46,861 nucleotides of DNA. Source: JAPXRI01 sp033813635. GTDB lineage: Bacteria > Bacillota > Clostridia > Oscillospirales > QAMX01. The stretch covers positions 1 through 46,861 of the forward strand of contig JAPXRI010000019.1 in the NCBI GenBank assembly GCA_033813635.1. The letters are read 5' to 3'. Shown here in pieces: positions 7,822-16,067 of the stretch (positions are counted from its first letter, which is position 1; every line of letters starts with the position of its first letter). Both the position numbers and the translations under genes were made by a program. The notes below the pieces were generated by a model, which searched no databases, was not told the origin of the DNA, and was given only the letters and a program-made list of their open reading frames with translations.

Positions 7822-9036
7822 TCAAATAAACCTTTGCAGATTCTTTTTGACATGGGCTCGCAGGGCCTGACTGTTGTTTTCAACCTCGCCGTCGATTACG
7901 GCGTCGAGCAGAAATTTAAGGGTGGAGCCGAGCTTTTTTCCGGGAGGGATTCCGAGGGCCGTGAGTTCATCCCCCTTAAGGGCAAGCTGGGACAGGTGTG
8001 TGCAATCATTGTTTGCGGCTATGTTTGAAAACAATTCCGCGGCTGCTTTGACCTCGCACCCGAGGGCTCTCCAGTATGCAATCACCTCATCGGCGGAGAG
8101 GACGGATGGCAGAGCAGACAGAAATCGGCGCGCCTTGGGAAGTGTATCCGGTATTTCAGAATCGCGGAGCGCGACAAAGGCGCAGACTCTACTTGAAAGG
8201 GCGTTTGAGGGCCTCAGCGCGGAAAAACATTTCCGCGCGAGGGAGAGATCGGGAAAAATCAGGGCGAGACGAAGGGCGGCGTCGGCCGGAGCGGCTTTCA
8301 GCGCCCGCTCGGTATCGGCAGAGCAGGGGAGCTCCGGGATAACCGTTCTTAAAATATCAATACTATACGAATAAACTCTGTGTGCGTACCCGCCGGAGAC
8401 CAGCTTTAAAAACTCCGCCGTCACGCGTTCCGAGGAAATATTGCGCAAGGTGCCGGCGAGCGCCCGCGCGGCGGCAAGAGTTTTTTCTTCGATCGTGTAA
8501 CCGAGAACGGAGGAAAAGCGGAGCGCGCGGAGAATGCGCAGCGCGTCTTCCGAAAATCGCATTTCAGGATCACCTACGCAGCGTATGACTTTTCTTTGTA
8601 TGTCTTCCGCTCCGCGGAACGGGTCGATGAGTCCCCCTGACGGGGAATAGGCCATCGCATTAATGGTAAAATCCCTTCGCGAAAGGTCCGCTTCGATGCT
8701 CTTTGTGAAGACGACGAAGTCCGGCCGGCGGTCATCGGTATACGGGCCGTCCGTCCTGAAGGTGGTGATCTCATATGATTTTCCGTAAATAATAACCCTG
8801 ACCGTGCCGTGCTTTATGCCGTCGTCCGCTGTTTTAAAGCGGGAAAAAACCGCCTTGGTTTCGGCCGGCTCGGAGCTTGCGGCGATATCCCAGTCGGAGG
8901 GAGTATGCCCTGTCACGGCGTCGCGCACGCAGCCGCCGACAATATACGCCTCAAAACCGCGGGCATTCAGCTCTGAGATTATTTTATTGACGGTCCGCGG
9001 TAATTTGATTTTAAATCGGAGCATGTCTGCTGTCAT
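7822..9036 (-). CDS. cca: CCA-adding tRNA nucleotidyltransferase
   Basis: Class II polymerase-family enzyme, about 404 residues, that builds or repairs the 3' CCA end of tRNAs. Seen in order: GGCVRDAVTGHTPSDWDIAAS (nucleotidyltransferase core with the DxD metal ligands), GTVRVIIYGKSYEITTFR, the RRDFTINAMAYSPSG motif, DPFRGAEDIQRKVIRCVGDPEMRFSEDALRILRALRFS (nucleotide-selecting helices), then a helical RNA-binding tail. ATG at 9036 fits an AGGG site about nine bases upstream; ATG at 9045 is an alternative but lies too near that site. The gene could be a true CCA enzyme or an A-adding partner; the clade cannot be fixed by eye. Confidence 0.92.
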   Translation of the reverse strand: MTADMLRFKIKLPRTVNKIISELNARGFEAYIVGGCVRDAVTGHTPSDWDIAASSEPAETKAVFSRFKTADDGIKHGTVRVIIYGKSYEITTFRTDGPYTDDRRPDFVVFTKSIEADLSRRDFTINAMAYSPSGGLIDPFRGAEDIQRKVIRCVGDPEMRFSEDALRILRALRFSSVLGYTIEEKTLAAARALAGTLRNISSERVTAEFLKLVSGGYAHRVYSYSIDILRTVIPELPCSADTERALKAAPADAALRLALIFPDLSLARKCFSALRPSNALSSRVCAFVALRDSEIPDTLPKARRFLSALPSVLSADEVIAYWRALGCEVKAAAELFSNIAANNDCTHLSQLALKGDELTALGIPPGKKLGSTLKFLLDAVIDGEVENNSQALRAHVKKNLQRFI

Positions 9037-9072
9037 ATCGACCATCCCTAGTGTATAATCGTAAACCGGTTA

Positions 9073-9101
9073 TTGCCGTTTTATCGGAAACAATATATAA
9101 T
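9073..9101 (+). promoter_or_regulatory. Sigma-A promoter for the FAD oxidoreductase gene
   Basis: TTGCCG (9073-9078), a 17-base spacer and a perfect TATAAT (9096-9101), about 62 bases before the TTG start at 9164. Confidence 0.7.
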
Positions 9102-9163
9102 ACATCTATATTATACATTAATGAGAAGCGATTAGAAATACTCAAGCTTAAGGAGTGGTATAA

Positions 9164-10309
9164 TTGGACGAGCTGTATATTATTGCGGGAGGCGGAACGG
9201 CTGCGCTCGCAGCGGCAAGGGCAGTGCGCGCAAGGGACAGGAAAACGGGGCTGAGAATGCTCTGCGGAGAAGGGGTTTTGCCCTACAGCCGCCCCTTTCT
9301 CACCGATACGGTGAAAACAGGGGAAAAGGCGGCCCTCCTTGTCGGTCCAGAGTGGTACGAAAAAAACAATATTGAGACGGTGTTTGAAAAAGCGGCGGCT
9401 ATCGACCCCGACAGAAAGACGGTTTTTCTCGGGAATGGGGAGAGCGTGCGCTACTCCAAACTGCTGGTCGCAACCGGCGCGAACCCTTTTAACCCGGTGA
9501 AAATCGTGGAAGGCGGGATTCCGGTCTTTACGCTCCGGACAGAGAAGGACGCGGAGGCCATCATTGAAAAGTGCGGCCGGTCGAAAAAAGCGGTTGTCGC
9601 GGGCGGTGGCATTCTGGGTGTGGAGGCGGCGATCGCGCTGGCGGCGAGAGGGCTTGAGGTTACAATATGCGAATTGGCCGACAGGCTGATGAAGCTTACG
9701 GCGGACGAGGCCCTGTCGTCGGAGATGACGGATTATCTGAAGAAGCTGCGAATAGACTCGGTGACCGGCACAAGCATAGCCGAGAACACGGCCGCCGGCG
9801 CGGCTCTTACAAACGGAGGTTTTATCGAGGCGGACTTCATACTGGTGTCAGCCGGGATACGTTCGGAGACCGCGGTCGCAAAAGCGGCCGGGCTGGCTGT
9901 AAACCGTGGCATCGTCGTCGACAATCATATGGCGGCAAGCGTACCGGATATTTACGCGGCGGGGGACTGCGCGGAGTACAACGGCCGCGTCGCCGGGCTC
10001 GCGACCGCCGCGGCCGAGCAGGGCAGCGTGGCCGGGGCTGCGATGGCTGGCGATATATCGGCGGTTTATGCCGAAAAACCTACCGCGACGTATTTTAACA
10101 TCAAAGATTTCAACTTCGTAAGCGTGGGCAGGGTCGGCCTGGCGTACGGACAGCCAGTTGCGCCCAGTAAAGGCGCGAGGCTTTACATAGAAAACGGCGA
10201 AGTTATCGGTGCCGTTTTGACCGGGGATGCCGCGAAGGCGAGAATTGTCTCCGCGGTACAGAAAAAACTGCCCCTCGACCAGATTGTTTCGCTTATAACA
10301 CCAGCATAG
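9164..10309 (+). CDS. NAD(P)H-dependent FAD oxidoreductase (rubredoxin-reductase-like)
   Basis: 381-residue pyridine nucleotide-disulfide oxidoreductase family member lacking an obvious redox-active CxxxxC. It has an N-terminal FAD site (IIAGGGTAALAAARAVRARD), ATGANPF, a central NAD(P)H site (VVAGGGILGVEAAIALAARG near residue 143) and the second FAD motif DIYAAGDCAEY. This arrangement matches NADH:rubredoxin and nitrite-reductase-like reductases, which in anaerobes pass electrons to rubredoxin for oxygen or superoxide removal. No rubredoxin gene is nearby, so the electron acceptor is inferred only. The start is a TTG with AGGAG eight bases upstream; no in-frame ATG fits better. Enolase follows about 65 bases later and may share the transcript. 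Confidence 0.85.
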   Translation: MDELYIIAGGGTAALAAARAVRARDRKTGLRMLCGEGVLPYSRPFLTDTVKTGEKAALLVGPEWYEKNNIETVFEKAAAIDPDRKTVFLGNGESVRYSKLLVATGANPFNPVKIVEGGIPVFTLRTEKDAEAIIEKCGRSKKAVVAGGGILGVEAAIALAARGLEVTICELADRLMKLTADEALSSEMTDYLKKLRIDSVTGTSIAENTAAGAALTNGGFIEADFILVSAGIRSETAVAKAAGLAVNRGIVVDNHMAASVPDIYAAGDCAEYNGRVAGLATAAAEQGSVAGAAMAGDISAVYAEKPTATYFNIKDFNFVSVGRVGLAYGQPVAPSKGARLYIENGEVIGAVLTGDAAKARIVSAVQKKLPLDQIVSLITPA

Positions 10310-10374
10310 GATAAATTGAATCGGCTGACAGAAAACGGGAATACTTGAATTATCAGATTAAAGGAGTGAGAAAT

Positions 10375-11637
10375 ATGCCGGAATTTGAAATTTTTGAACT
10401 GAGCGCGCGGGAGATACTCGATTCACGCGGAAATCCGACGGTTGAAGCGACCGCCGGCGTTATCCGGGACGCTGAAATCTTCTACGGGACGGCGGCGGTG
10501 CCCTCCGGCGCTTCAACGGGCAGCTACGAGGCCCATGAGCTGAGAGACGGCGAAGCAAAGCGCTACAGCGGCAAGGGGTGCCTTAAGGCCGCAGACAACG
10601 TTAAAAGCATTATTGCGCCGGCGCTGATCGGTATGGACGCGTCAAATCAGCGCGCGGTGGACGATAAGCTCATTGAGCTGGACGGGACGGACAATAAGGC
10701 TTCCCTCGGCGCAAACGCGATTCTAGCCGTGTCTCTGGCGGTGGCGAGAGCGTCGGCCGCGGCCTCCGGGCAGGAGCTCTGGCGCTATCTCGGCGGAATC
10801 ACCGGCGGCGCCAAGATGCCGATACCGATGATGAATATTTTGAACGGCGGCGCCCACGCGGACAACAGCCTGGACATACAGGAGTTCATGGTGGTTCCGG
10901 TCGGCGCGGACTCGGCGGCGAAAGCCGTTGAATACTGCGCTGAGATATACGCAAAGCTCAAGTCGGTTCTTAAGTCCAGGGGGCTCTCCACCGGTATCGG
11001 CGACGAGGGCGGCTTCGCCCCGAACCTGCGCAGGGACGAGGAGGGCCTCGAGCTTCTGGTGGAGGCGACCGCGGCGGCCGGACTCGAACCGGGCAAGGAT
11101 GTGATGTTTTCACTTGACGCGGCAGCCAGCGGTTGGGTGCAGCACGACGGTACCTACCGCCTTCCGAAGAGCGGAAAGACGCTTAATGCCCAGCAGCTTA
11201 CAAGGTATTGGAAACAGCTCGCCGACAAATATCCTATTTTGTCGATTGAGGACGCGGCCGGAGAGGACGATTTCGAGCTCTGGAGCGAGCTGACGAGGAA
11301 GTTTTCGGATAAGCTGTTCCTTGTGGGAGACGATCTGTTTGTGACGAATACAAAGCGCCTGGAAAAGGGGATCGCGATGAAAGCGGCCAACTGCGTGCTG
11401 GTCAAGCCGAACCAGATTGGGACGCTGACGGAGACGCTCAACTTTATCCGCATGGCGAGAAACGCCGGCTATAAGGTAATTATCTCCCACCGTTCGGGCG
11501 AGACATACGACGCGTTTATCTCGGACCTCGCGGTGTCGCAGAACGCCGATTTCCTGAAGGCCGGAGCGCCCTGCAGAGGGGAGCGTACGGCGAAATACAA
11601 CCGCCTGACGGAGATCGAAAGCCGGATCAGAGCGTAA
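10375..11637 (+). CDS. eno: Enolase
   Basis: Phosphopyruvate hydratase of 420 residues converting 2-phosphoglycerate to phosphoenolpyruvate. Core motifs are complete: SGASTGSYEAHELRDG, LNGGAHADNSLDIQEFMVVP, GDEGGFAPN, SLDAAAS (first Mg aspartate), SIEDAA (Mg glutamate), GDDLF (Mg aspartate), KPNQIGT with the catalytic lysine, and SHRSGE. Several normally constant neighbours differ: IEDAAGEDDFELW rather than IEDG..E.DW, GETYDAF rather than GETEDT, and KPNQIG. The ATG at 10375 has AAAGGAG eight bases upstream. Residues known to be catalytic are present, so it should be active; it may be a second, divergent paralogue or simply a lineage variant. Confidence 0.93.
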   Translation: MPEFEIFELSAREILDSRGNPTVEATAGVIRDAEIFYGTAAVPSGASTGSYEAHELRDGEAKRYSGKGCLKAADNVKSIIAPALIGMDASNQRAVDDKLIELDGTDNKASLGANAILAVSLAVARASAAASGQELWRYLGGITGGAKMPIPMMNILNGGAHADNSLDIQEFMVVPVGADSAAKAVEYCAEIYAKLKSVLKSRGLSTGIGDEGGFAPNLRRDEEGLELLVEATAAAGLEPGKDVMFSLDAAASGWVQHDGTYRLPKSGKTLNAQQLTRYWKQLADKYPILSIEDAAGEDDFELWSELTRKFSDKLFLVGDDLFVTNTKRLEKGIAMKAANCVLVKPNQIGTLTETLNFIRMARNAGYKVIISHRSGETYDAFISDLAVSQNADFLKAGAPCRGERTAKYNRLTEIESRIRA

Positions 11638-11668
11638 CACGGGTATGGGTGAACCCTAAGTACCCGTG
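11638..11668 (+). repeat. Nested hairpin immediately after eno
   Basis: CACGGGTA (11638-11645) pairs perfectly with TACCCGTG (11661-11668), and the loop contains a second small hairpin GGGT-GA-ACCC (11647-11656). It starts two bases after the enolase stop and precedes the actual terminator by about 20 bases. It has no T tract of its own, so it may protect the 3' end rather than terminate. Confidence 0.55.
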
Positions 11669-11686
11669 TCGGGCGATCATCAACGG

Positions 11687-11723
11687 GCCGCATCCGGGAA
11701 AAAGGCCGGACGCGGCTTTTTTT
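11687..11723 (+). terminator. Intrinsic terminator after eno
   Basis: GCCGCATCCGG-like arm (from 11687) pairs with CCGGACGCGGC (to 11716) with one mismatch and is followed by seven T residues (11717-11723). It ends the oxidoreductase-enolase transcript. Confidence 0.85.
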
Positions 11724-11902
11724 GTGGTTTGTATATCAGCAAAAATATACAATGCGGAAGTTCACACGGGAATGTGGAAAACCATGTGGAAGCTGTGAAA
11801 GTCCCTTGAGAATATAGGGAATCAGAGGTGTAAAGCCAATTGTTTGCTTCTGTTGAAATCCGTTTATTAAGGCGTATATTTTCATATGTTAACGAATGTG
11901 GT

Positions 11903-11973
11903 GCAATAAAAACGGTATGCATGTAAATATGTATTGTAGCGCTACAGCAATAAAAACGGTATGCATGTAAATA
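11903..11973. repeat. 27-base direct repeats around a 12-base palindrome
   Basis: An identical 27-base unit occurs at 11903-11929 and 11947-11973 (44-base period). Its core reads AAAACGGTATGCATG. Between the copies lies the perfect palindrome TGTAGCGCTACA (11935-11946), whose central CG and TGTA/TACA arms resemble LacI-family operators. The block ends four bases before the -35 of the promoter serving the Gfo/Idh/MocA gene, so it is placed as an upstream control region. The binding protein is not known. Confidence 0.75.
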
Positions 11974-11977
11974 GCTC

Positions 11978-12006
11978 TTGCAAAAAAAACGGAAAACCAA
12001 TATAAT
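11978..12006 (+). promoter_or_regulatory. Sigma-A promoter for the Gfo/Idh/MocA gene
   Basis: TTGCAA (11978-11983), a 17-base spacer and a perfect TATAAT (12001-12006), 65 bases before the ATG at 12072 and directly downstream of the repeat/palindrome block. Confidence 0.8.
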
Positions 12007-12071
12007 GGTAGACGGACAAACGGTTCGGATGAGCCGCGGTATGAAGTATAGAGTATGAAAGGAATGGTCTT

Positions 12072-13157
12072 ATGGGAAAATTTAGAGTAGCGGTTATCGG
12101 CTGCGGAGGTATTGCAAACGGTAAACACCTGCCGTCGCTGAGGCTGGTGCCGGACGTTGAGCTTATCGCCTTCTGCGATATCATTGTCGAACGCGCGCAG
12201 AAAGCGGCGGAGCAATACGGCGTTGCAGGCGCGAGAGTATACGAGGACTACAAGGAGCTTCTTGAAAAGGAAAAACCGGATGTTGTCCATGTCTGCACCC
12301 CCAATCGCGCACACTGTGAAATCTCCGTGGCGGCGCTTGAGGCCGGCTGCCATGTGATGTGCGAAAAACCGATGGCGATTAACGAGGCAGACGCAAGAAA
12401 AATGCTCGAGGCCGCGAAGCGCACTGGCAAGAAGCTGACGATAGGGTATCAGAACCGCTACCGCGCCGATTCTCAGTTCCTTAAAGAGGAATGCGAAAAA
12501 GGCACGTTCGGCGAGATCTATTATGCCAAAGCGCACGCGATCAGGCGCAGAGCAGTTCCGACATGGGGCGTTTTCCTCAACGAGTACGAGCAGGGCGGCG
12601 GACCTCTTGTCGACATCGGCACACACGCCCTCGACCTGACGCTGTGGATGATGGACAACTACAAGCCGAAGTACTGCGTCGGCACAAAATACCGTAAGCT
12701 TGCAGACCAGAAGGGCGGCACCGGCAACGCCTGGGGAGACTGGGACCCCGAGAAGTTCACCGTCGAAGACAGCTGCTTTGGATTTGTTGTAATGGAGAAC
12801 GGTGCCACCATCGTTCTCGAATCCTCCTGGGCGCTTAACTCCCTCGATGTCCGCGAAGCTCAGACCACGCTCTGCGGCACTCTCGCGGGCGCGGACATGG
12901 TTGACGGACTGCGCATCAACGGCGTTAGAAACGGTCGGCAGTATGTTTTGAGGCCCAGCTTTAGTGCCGGCGGCGTGGCCTTCTACGAGGGCGACTCGGG
13001 CAACAAGCCGGAGGTGTTCGAGGCGTTCCAGTGGTATAACGCGCTCAAGAACAACACGGATCCCTGCGTGCTCCCCGAACAGGCCTACACGGTTTCCGCG
13101 ATCCTCGACGGTATTTATAAATCAGCCAACTCCGGCAAGCCGTTCTTTTTCGAATAA
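12072..13157 (+). CDS. Gfo/Idh/MocA family oxidoreductase
   Basis: 361-residue NAD(P)-dependent dehydrogenase of the glucose-fructose oxidoreductase / inositol dehydrogenase family. It has an N-terminal Rossmann fold (VAVIGCGGIANGKHLPSL), HVCTPNRAHCE, the catalytic EKPMA motif near residue 98, GYQNRYR, and the second-domain GGGPLVDIGTHALDLTLWMM with the catalytic aspartate and histidine. Such enzymes oxidise sugars, inositols or sugar acids; the substrate cannot be read. It stands alone between its own promoter, with an unusual repeat block upstream, and a strong hairpin downstream, so it is probably a separately controlled single gene, plausibly induced by a sugar through a LacI-type regulator encoded elsewhere. 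Confidence 0.9.
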   Translation: MGKFRVAVIGCGGIANGKHLPSLRLVPDVELIAFCDIIVERAQKAAEQYGVAGARVYEDYKELLEKEKPDVVHVCTPNRAHCEISVAALEAGCHVMCEKPMAINEADARKMLEAAKRTGKKLTIGYQNRYRADSQFLKEECEKGTFGEIYYAKAHAIRRRAVPTWGVFLNEYEQGGGPLVDIGTHALDLTLWMMDNYKPKYCVGTKYRKLADQKGGTGNAWGDWDPEKFTVEDSCFGFVVMENGATIVLESSWALNSLDVREAQTTLCGTLAGADMVDGLRINGVRNGRQYVLRPSFSAGGVAFYEGDSGNKPEVFEAFQWYNALKNNTDPCVLPEQAYTVSAILDGIYKSANSGKPFFFE

Positions 13158-13164
13158 ACTACAA

Positions 13165-13198
13165 AACCGGCCGCCGCGGTTGTTAGCGGCGGCCGGTT
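13165..13198 (+). terminator. Strong hairpin after the Gfo/Idh/MocA gene
   Basis: A perfect 13-base stem AACCGGCCGCCGC / GCGGCGGCCGGTT with an eight-base loop. Only TTATATT follows, so termination may be partial and some transcription could reach the next gene. Confidence 0.7.
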
Positions 13199-13233
13199 AT
13201 ATTGATTAAATTAATTCTAGGGGGAAGCAGCGG

Positions 13234-14052
13234 ATGGAGGCTCAGGCCGAGCTTGAAAAAGATATCGCATATTTCGAAGAGCATTTTACGGAACGGCTCG
13301 TCGAGACGGGAGACAGGGTCAAGCTGTCCTGCCGCGTATGGGACAAAGGGGCGAAAGACACGCTGATCCTTATCCCGGGCACGTTTTCGCCGTATGCGAA
13401 ATGGGGGAAAACGATACGCGGCATCCGGTCGCAAATCAATATAGTGACAATCGACTGGCCGGGTATCGCGAACAGTTCTCCGGTGATGGCCGATTCTTCG
13501 ATAGAGGTTCTTACGGGGCATATCCTGCGGGCATGCCGTTCGATAGCGCCGGAGGGGTTTATCCTCGGAGGGCACAGCCTCGGCGGTATGGCCGCCGTCG
13601 AAGCGCTGCGGCAGGCAGGTAAACAGACAAAGCTGAGAGCGGTGATCTCCAGCGAGGGGTGGACGGATTGCTCGGTATCCGAAAACGTTTTCGGTCCGCT
13701 GCCGGCGAAGTATAACAAGCTTCAGCCGCCGTTCGATAAAATTAACCTTGCCTACCGCGAGTTCGCTCAGAGAGGCTTTTCCGAAAGCGAAAAGCAGAGA
13801 TTTGCGACGCTTTGGAAGCGGTGGAGCGGCTACTCCGCGCTGGAGGAGACGGAGCTCCCCGTGCTTGAGCTCTGGGGGGACCGGTCTATGCCCGTAAGGC
13901 CTTCGCATGAGGAAATGAAGATCCCGAAAAGGGATAACATTACGCTTTCGTGGATCGAAGGCGCATGCCACGGCTACCTGATCAGCCACCCGGAAAAGGT
14001 AGCGGAGGCCATCGACGCGTTCCTAGAGTCCGTACTTGATAAGGACAGTTAA
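13234..14052 (+). CDS. Alpha/beta-fold hydrolase
   Basis: 272-residue serine hydrolase of the alpha/beta fold. It has a strand and oxyanion region LILIPGTFSPYAKWG, the nucleophile elbow GHSLGGMAAVEAL near residue 112, a later ELWGDRSMPV strand and a C-terminal histidine in GACHGYLISHPEKV. These fit a lipase, esterase or peptidase-like enzyme with a Ser-His-Asp triad; the acidic residue is probably the aspartate of WGDRS. There is no signal peptide or membrane segment. AGGGGG lies about 11 bases before the ATG. It sits between the Gfo/Idh/MocA gene and the unrecognised 620-residue gene; substrate unknown. Confidence 0.82.
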   Translation: MEAQAELEKDIAYFEEHFTERLVETGDRVKLSCRVWDKGAKDTLILIPGTFSPYAKWGKTIRGIRSQINIVTIDWPGIANSSPVMADSSIEVLTGHILRACRSIAPEGFILGGHSLGGMAAVEALRQAGKQTKLRAVISSEGWTDCSVSENVFGPLPAKYNKLQPPFDKINLAYREFAQRGFSESEKQRFATLWKRWSGYSALEETELPVLELWGDRSMPVRPSHEEMKIPKRDNITLSWIEGACHGYLISHPEKVAEAIDAFLESVLDKDS

Positions 14053-14119
14053 GCGATATGAACTGATGATCACGATATGAAAACTGTTGCCCAGTAACTA
14101 AAATGCTTGAGGTAGCAAA

Positions 14120-15982
14120 ATGAAACCACATAACGATGCTGCTCGGGATTATCAGCCGCTGTTGTTGCTCAGAAACATCAGTTATCCTACATATCAGCTG
14201 CATGCCATCGCTGGTAAAGGAAAGAGCACCCCGCCGAAAACAGTGTTTAAGATCACCGTGCTTGAAACCATGAAATGGCTGAGGCAGCGCTTCAGAGCTT
14301 TCGAGCTGCCGTCAGAGCTGAATATGCCTGAACCGGAGGCCTACGAGGAACTTGACCTATCAAGGCTGAGCTCGTTTCATCTGGACATGGGGTATAAGCT
14401 GCAGGTGTTCTGGCTGCCGGATAAGGGCATATGGACGCTGCAGCTCACTGAGCCGGATTTAGGGACAAACCCCGGCGCGGCGGATCAGGGAAGAATGCCT
14501 GTACCCGGAAGGCTTTTTGAAACCAATATTTCTTACAGCATTATTACCGACGGCGTCGAGTGCGGATTCAGGACTGTGGTACACGAGATCCAGGGTACGG
14601 ACTCTTTTTGTGAGGTATTCCGCCTTGCCGTAATAAAATACTTGGCCAGGAATCCGCGGGTTGGTCTCTGGCAAACCTGGCAGCTTATTGAAGAAGCGCA
14701 CGCTCTGTCAAATTACGCAGATATCAAGCGCCTTAGGAATTGGCTTGTCGAGCCGGAGCGGATGCTGCCCGCGGTTGTGTTTTCGGAGTATGAGCAAATG
14801 TCCGAAGCTCCTATCCCGTGCGTGCAGCGAATGGACATGCAGCAGGTATTAAGTGCTGACAAAGCACGGTACCGCGGTTTTACCCCTACTATATGCCCGC
14901 CGATAAAAAATCAGGATGCGAAACCATCGGTTCCGCTCGACATTTCATCGCTGACTCGGTATCGGATGGGTTGTGCGCAGTTTTTCATCCTACCCGCGTC
15001 ACAGCGGGAATCGTTTATTAAAACTACAGGGCGACATATAGGAAACGGCGATATACTGATTATTGAGCCGGCCGCGCTGGGCGGTCAAACAAAATCGGTG
15101 CCTTATGGCAGAATAGAGCGCGAGCCGGGCAAGGTTATAAAGGAGCTCGATTTTTTTGTACAAAACTATCCAAAGGGGAAGGCCATGTCCTTTGGCAAGT
15201 GCGTTTTTGTCCCAGAAGCACAGGCGTTGGAGCGGGAAGCGATAATCAGACTTCATCGGTCCAGAGAGCAAATGGCGGCCTCCTTCATTGAACAAAAGGC
15301 CGAGATCGAAAGCCGCTGTCATCAAAAACTATCGGAATATGCTGAAAAAATAGATGATGCCGAAAAACGGATCGAACGGCTTAAAGCCAGGCTGAATGAG
15401 CTTGAAGAGGAGAAAAAAGCATTTATTGGCCGCCTTGCAGAGGTTGAGGGTAGGTATAAACGACAGTTAGACGAAAAAGAAGAGCAAATATTGCATTTGA
15501 AGATGCTACGATGCCGTCCGCAGAAGCCATCGGAAGTTGCTGCATGGATCGAGAAATGGTTTGAGGGCAGGCTCATGCTGCATGAGAGAGCAAAGGATAT
15601 GATCGGGAGAGTTCAGCCCGGCGAAGTGGACATGCCTCTGCTCTGCGACGCGCTGGAGTATCTGGCTGTGGAGTACCGCAATGAACTGATAGGCCTGATA
15701 GACGAAGCGACGCGTGATAATATTTGCTCGAAGAAGTATAACCGTCCGTTTGAGGTTGTACCGACAAAGGGGACATCCGTAGAAATGTACCCCGCCGATT
15801 ATAAGATCAAGTACTATATCGGCTACAGGGGAATACCTGTCGAAAGTGTTCTTGACCTTCATCTGAAAGTCGGCAAGGATCCGTCTGATCTGCTGCGCAT
15901 CTACTTCCTGTATGACAAGGAAAAGAAGCTTATCGTCGTGGGATCCTTGCCGAAACACTTAAGAGTTCAAAGCTACAAGTAG
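14120..15982 (+). CDS. Unrecognised 620-residue coiled-coil protein
   Basis: I cannot assign this protein to a named family. Residues 1-365 look like one or more mixed alpha/beta domains with notable stretches LQVFWLPDKGIWTLQLTEPDLG, VECGFRTVVHEI, EVFRLAVIKYLARNP and GDILIIEPAALGG. Residues about 369-464 are a charged heptad-rich coiled coil (KRIERLKARLNELEEEKKAF). A helical segment follows, then a compact C-terminal domain (about 543-620) ending LLRIYFLYDKEKKLIVVGS, which resembles by eye the last beta strands of RelE/HigB-type toxins. No signal peptide or membrane segment is seen. Base composition is lower in G+C than the neighbours, suggesting transfer. It stands alone, with GAGGT before the ATG and a perfect terminator after. 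A single-gene defence or toxin-like role is speculation. Confidence 0.75.
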   Translation: MKPHNDAARDYQPLLLLRNISYPTYQLHAIAGKGKSTPPKTVFKITVLETMKWLRQRFRAFELPSELNMPEPEAYEELDLSRLSSFHLDMGYKLQVFWLPDKGIWTLQLTEPDLGTNPGAADQGRMPVPGRLFETNISYSIITDGVECGFRTVVHEIQGTDSFCEVFRLAVIKYLARNPRVGLWQTWQLIEEAHALSNYADIKRLRNWLVEPERMLPAVVFSEYEQMSEAPIPCVQRMDMQQVLSADKARYRGFTPTICPPIKNQDAKPSVPLDISSLTRYRMGCAQFFILPASQRESFIKTTGRHIGNGDILIIEPAALGGQTKSVPYGRIEREPGKVIKELDFFVQNYPKGKAMSFGKCVFVPEAQALEREAIIRLHRSREQMAASFIEQKAEIESRCHQKLSEYAEKIDDAEKRIERLKARLNELEEEKKAFIGRLAEVEGRYKRQLDEKEEQILHLKMLRCRPQKPSEVAAWIEKWFEGRLMLHERAKDMIGRVQPGEVDMPLLCDALEYLAVEYRNELIGLIDEATRDNICSKKYNRPFEVVPTKGTSVEMYPADYKIKYYIGYRGIPVESVLDLHLKVGKDPSDLLRIYFLYDKEKKLIVVGSLPKHLRVQSYK

Positions 15983-16003
15983 CGTTCGATGATTGATTAA
16001 ATG

Positions 16004-16044
16004 AAAGACTGCGCTAAAGGTTTTTATCCATCGGCGCAGTCTTT
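16004..16044 (+). terminator. Terminator after the 620-residue gene
   Basis: Perfect 11-base inverted repeat AAAGACTGCGC (16004-16014) / GCGCAGTCTTT (16034-16044) with a 19-base loop and a T-rich tail. It closes the single-gene unit and lies against the convergent GH32 gene. Confidence 0.8.
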
Positions 16045-16067
16045 GCTTGTTTGCTGTGATTTGCTCC

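Noticed and set aside
7729..8028. Plus-strand 99-codon frame opposite the end of cca
   Set aside because: Most of it lies antisense to the conserved C-terminal part of the CCA enzyme, it has no family-like sequence and no convincing ribosome binding site.
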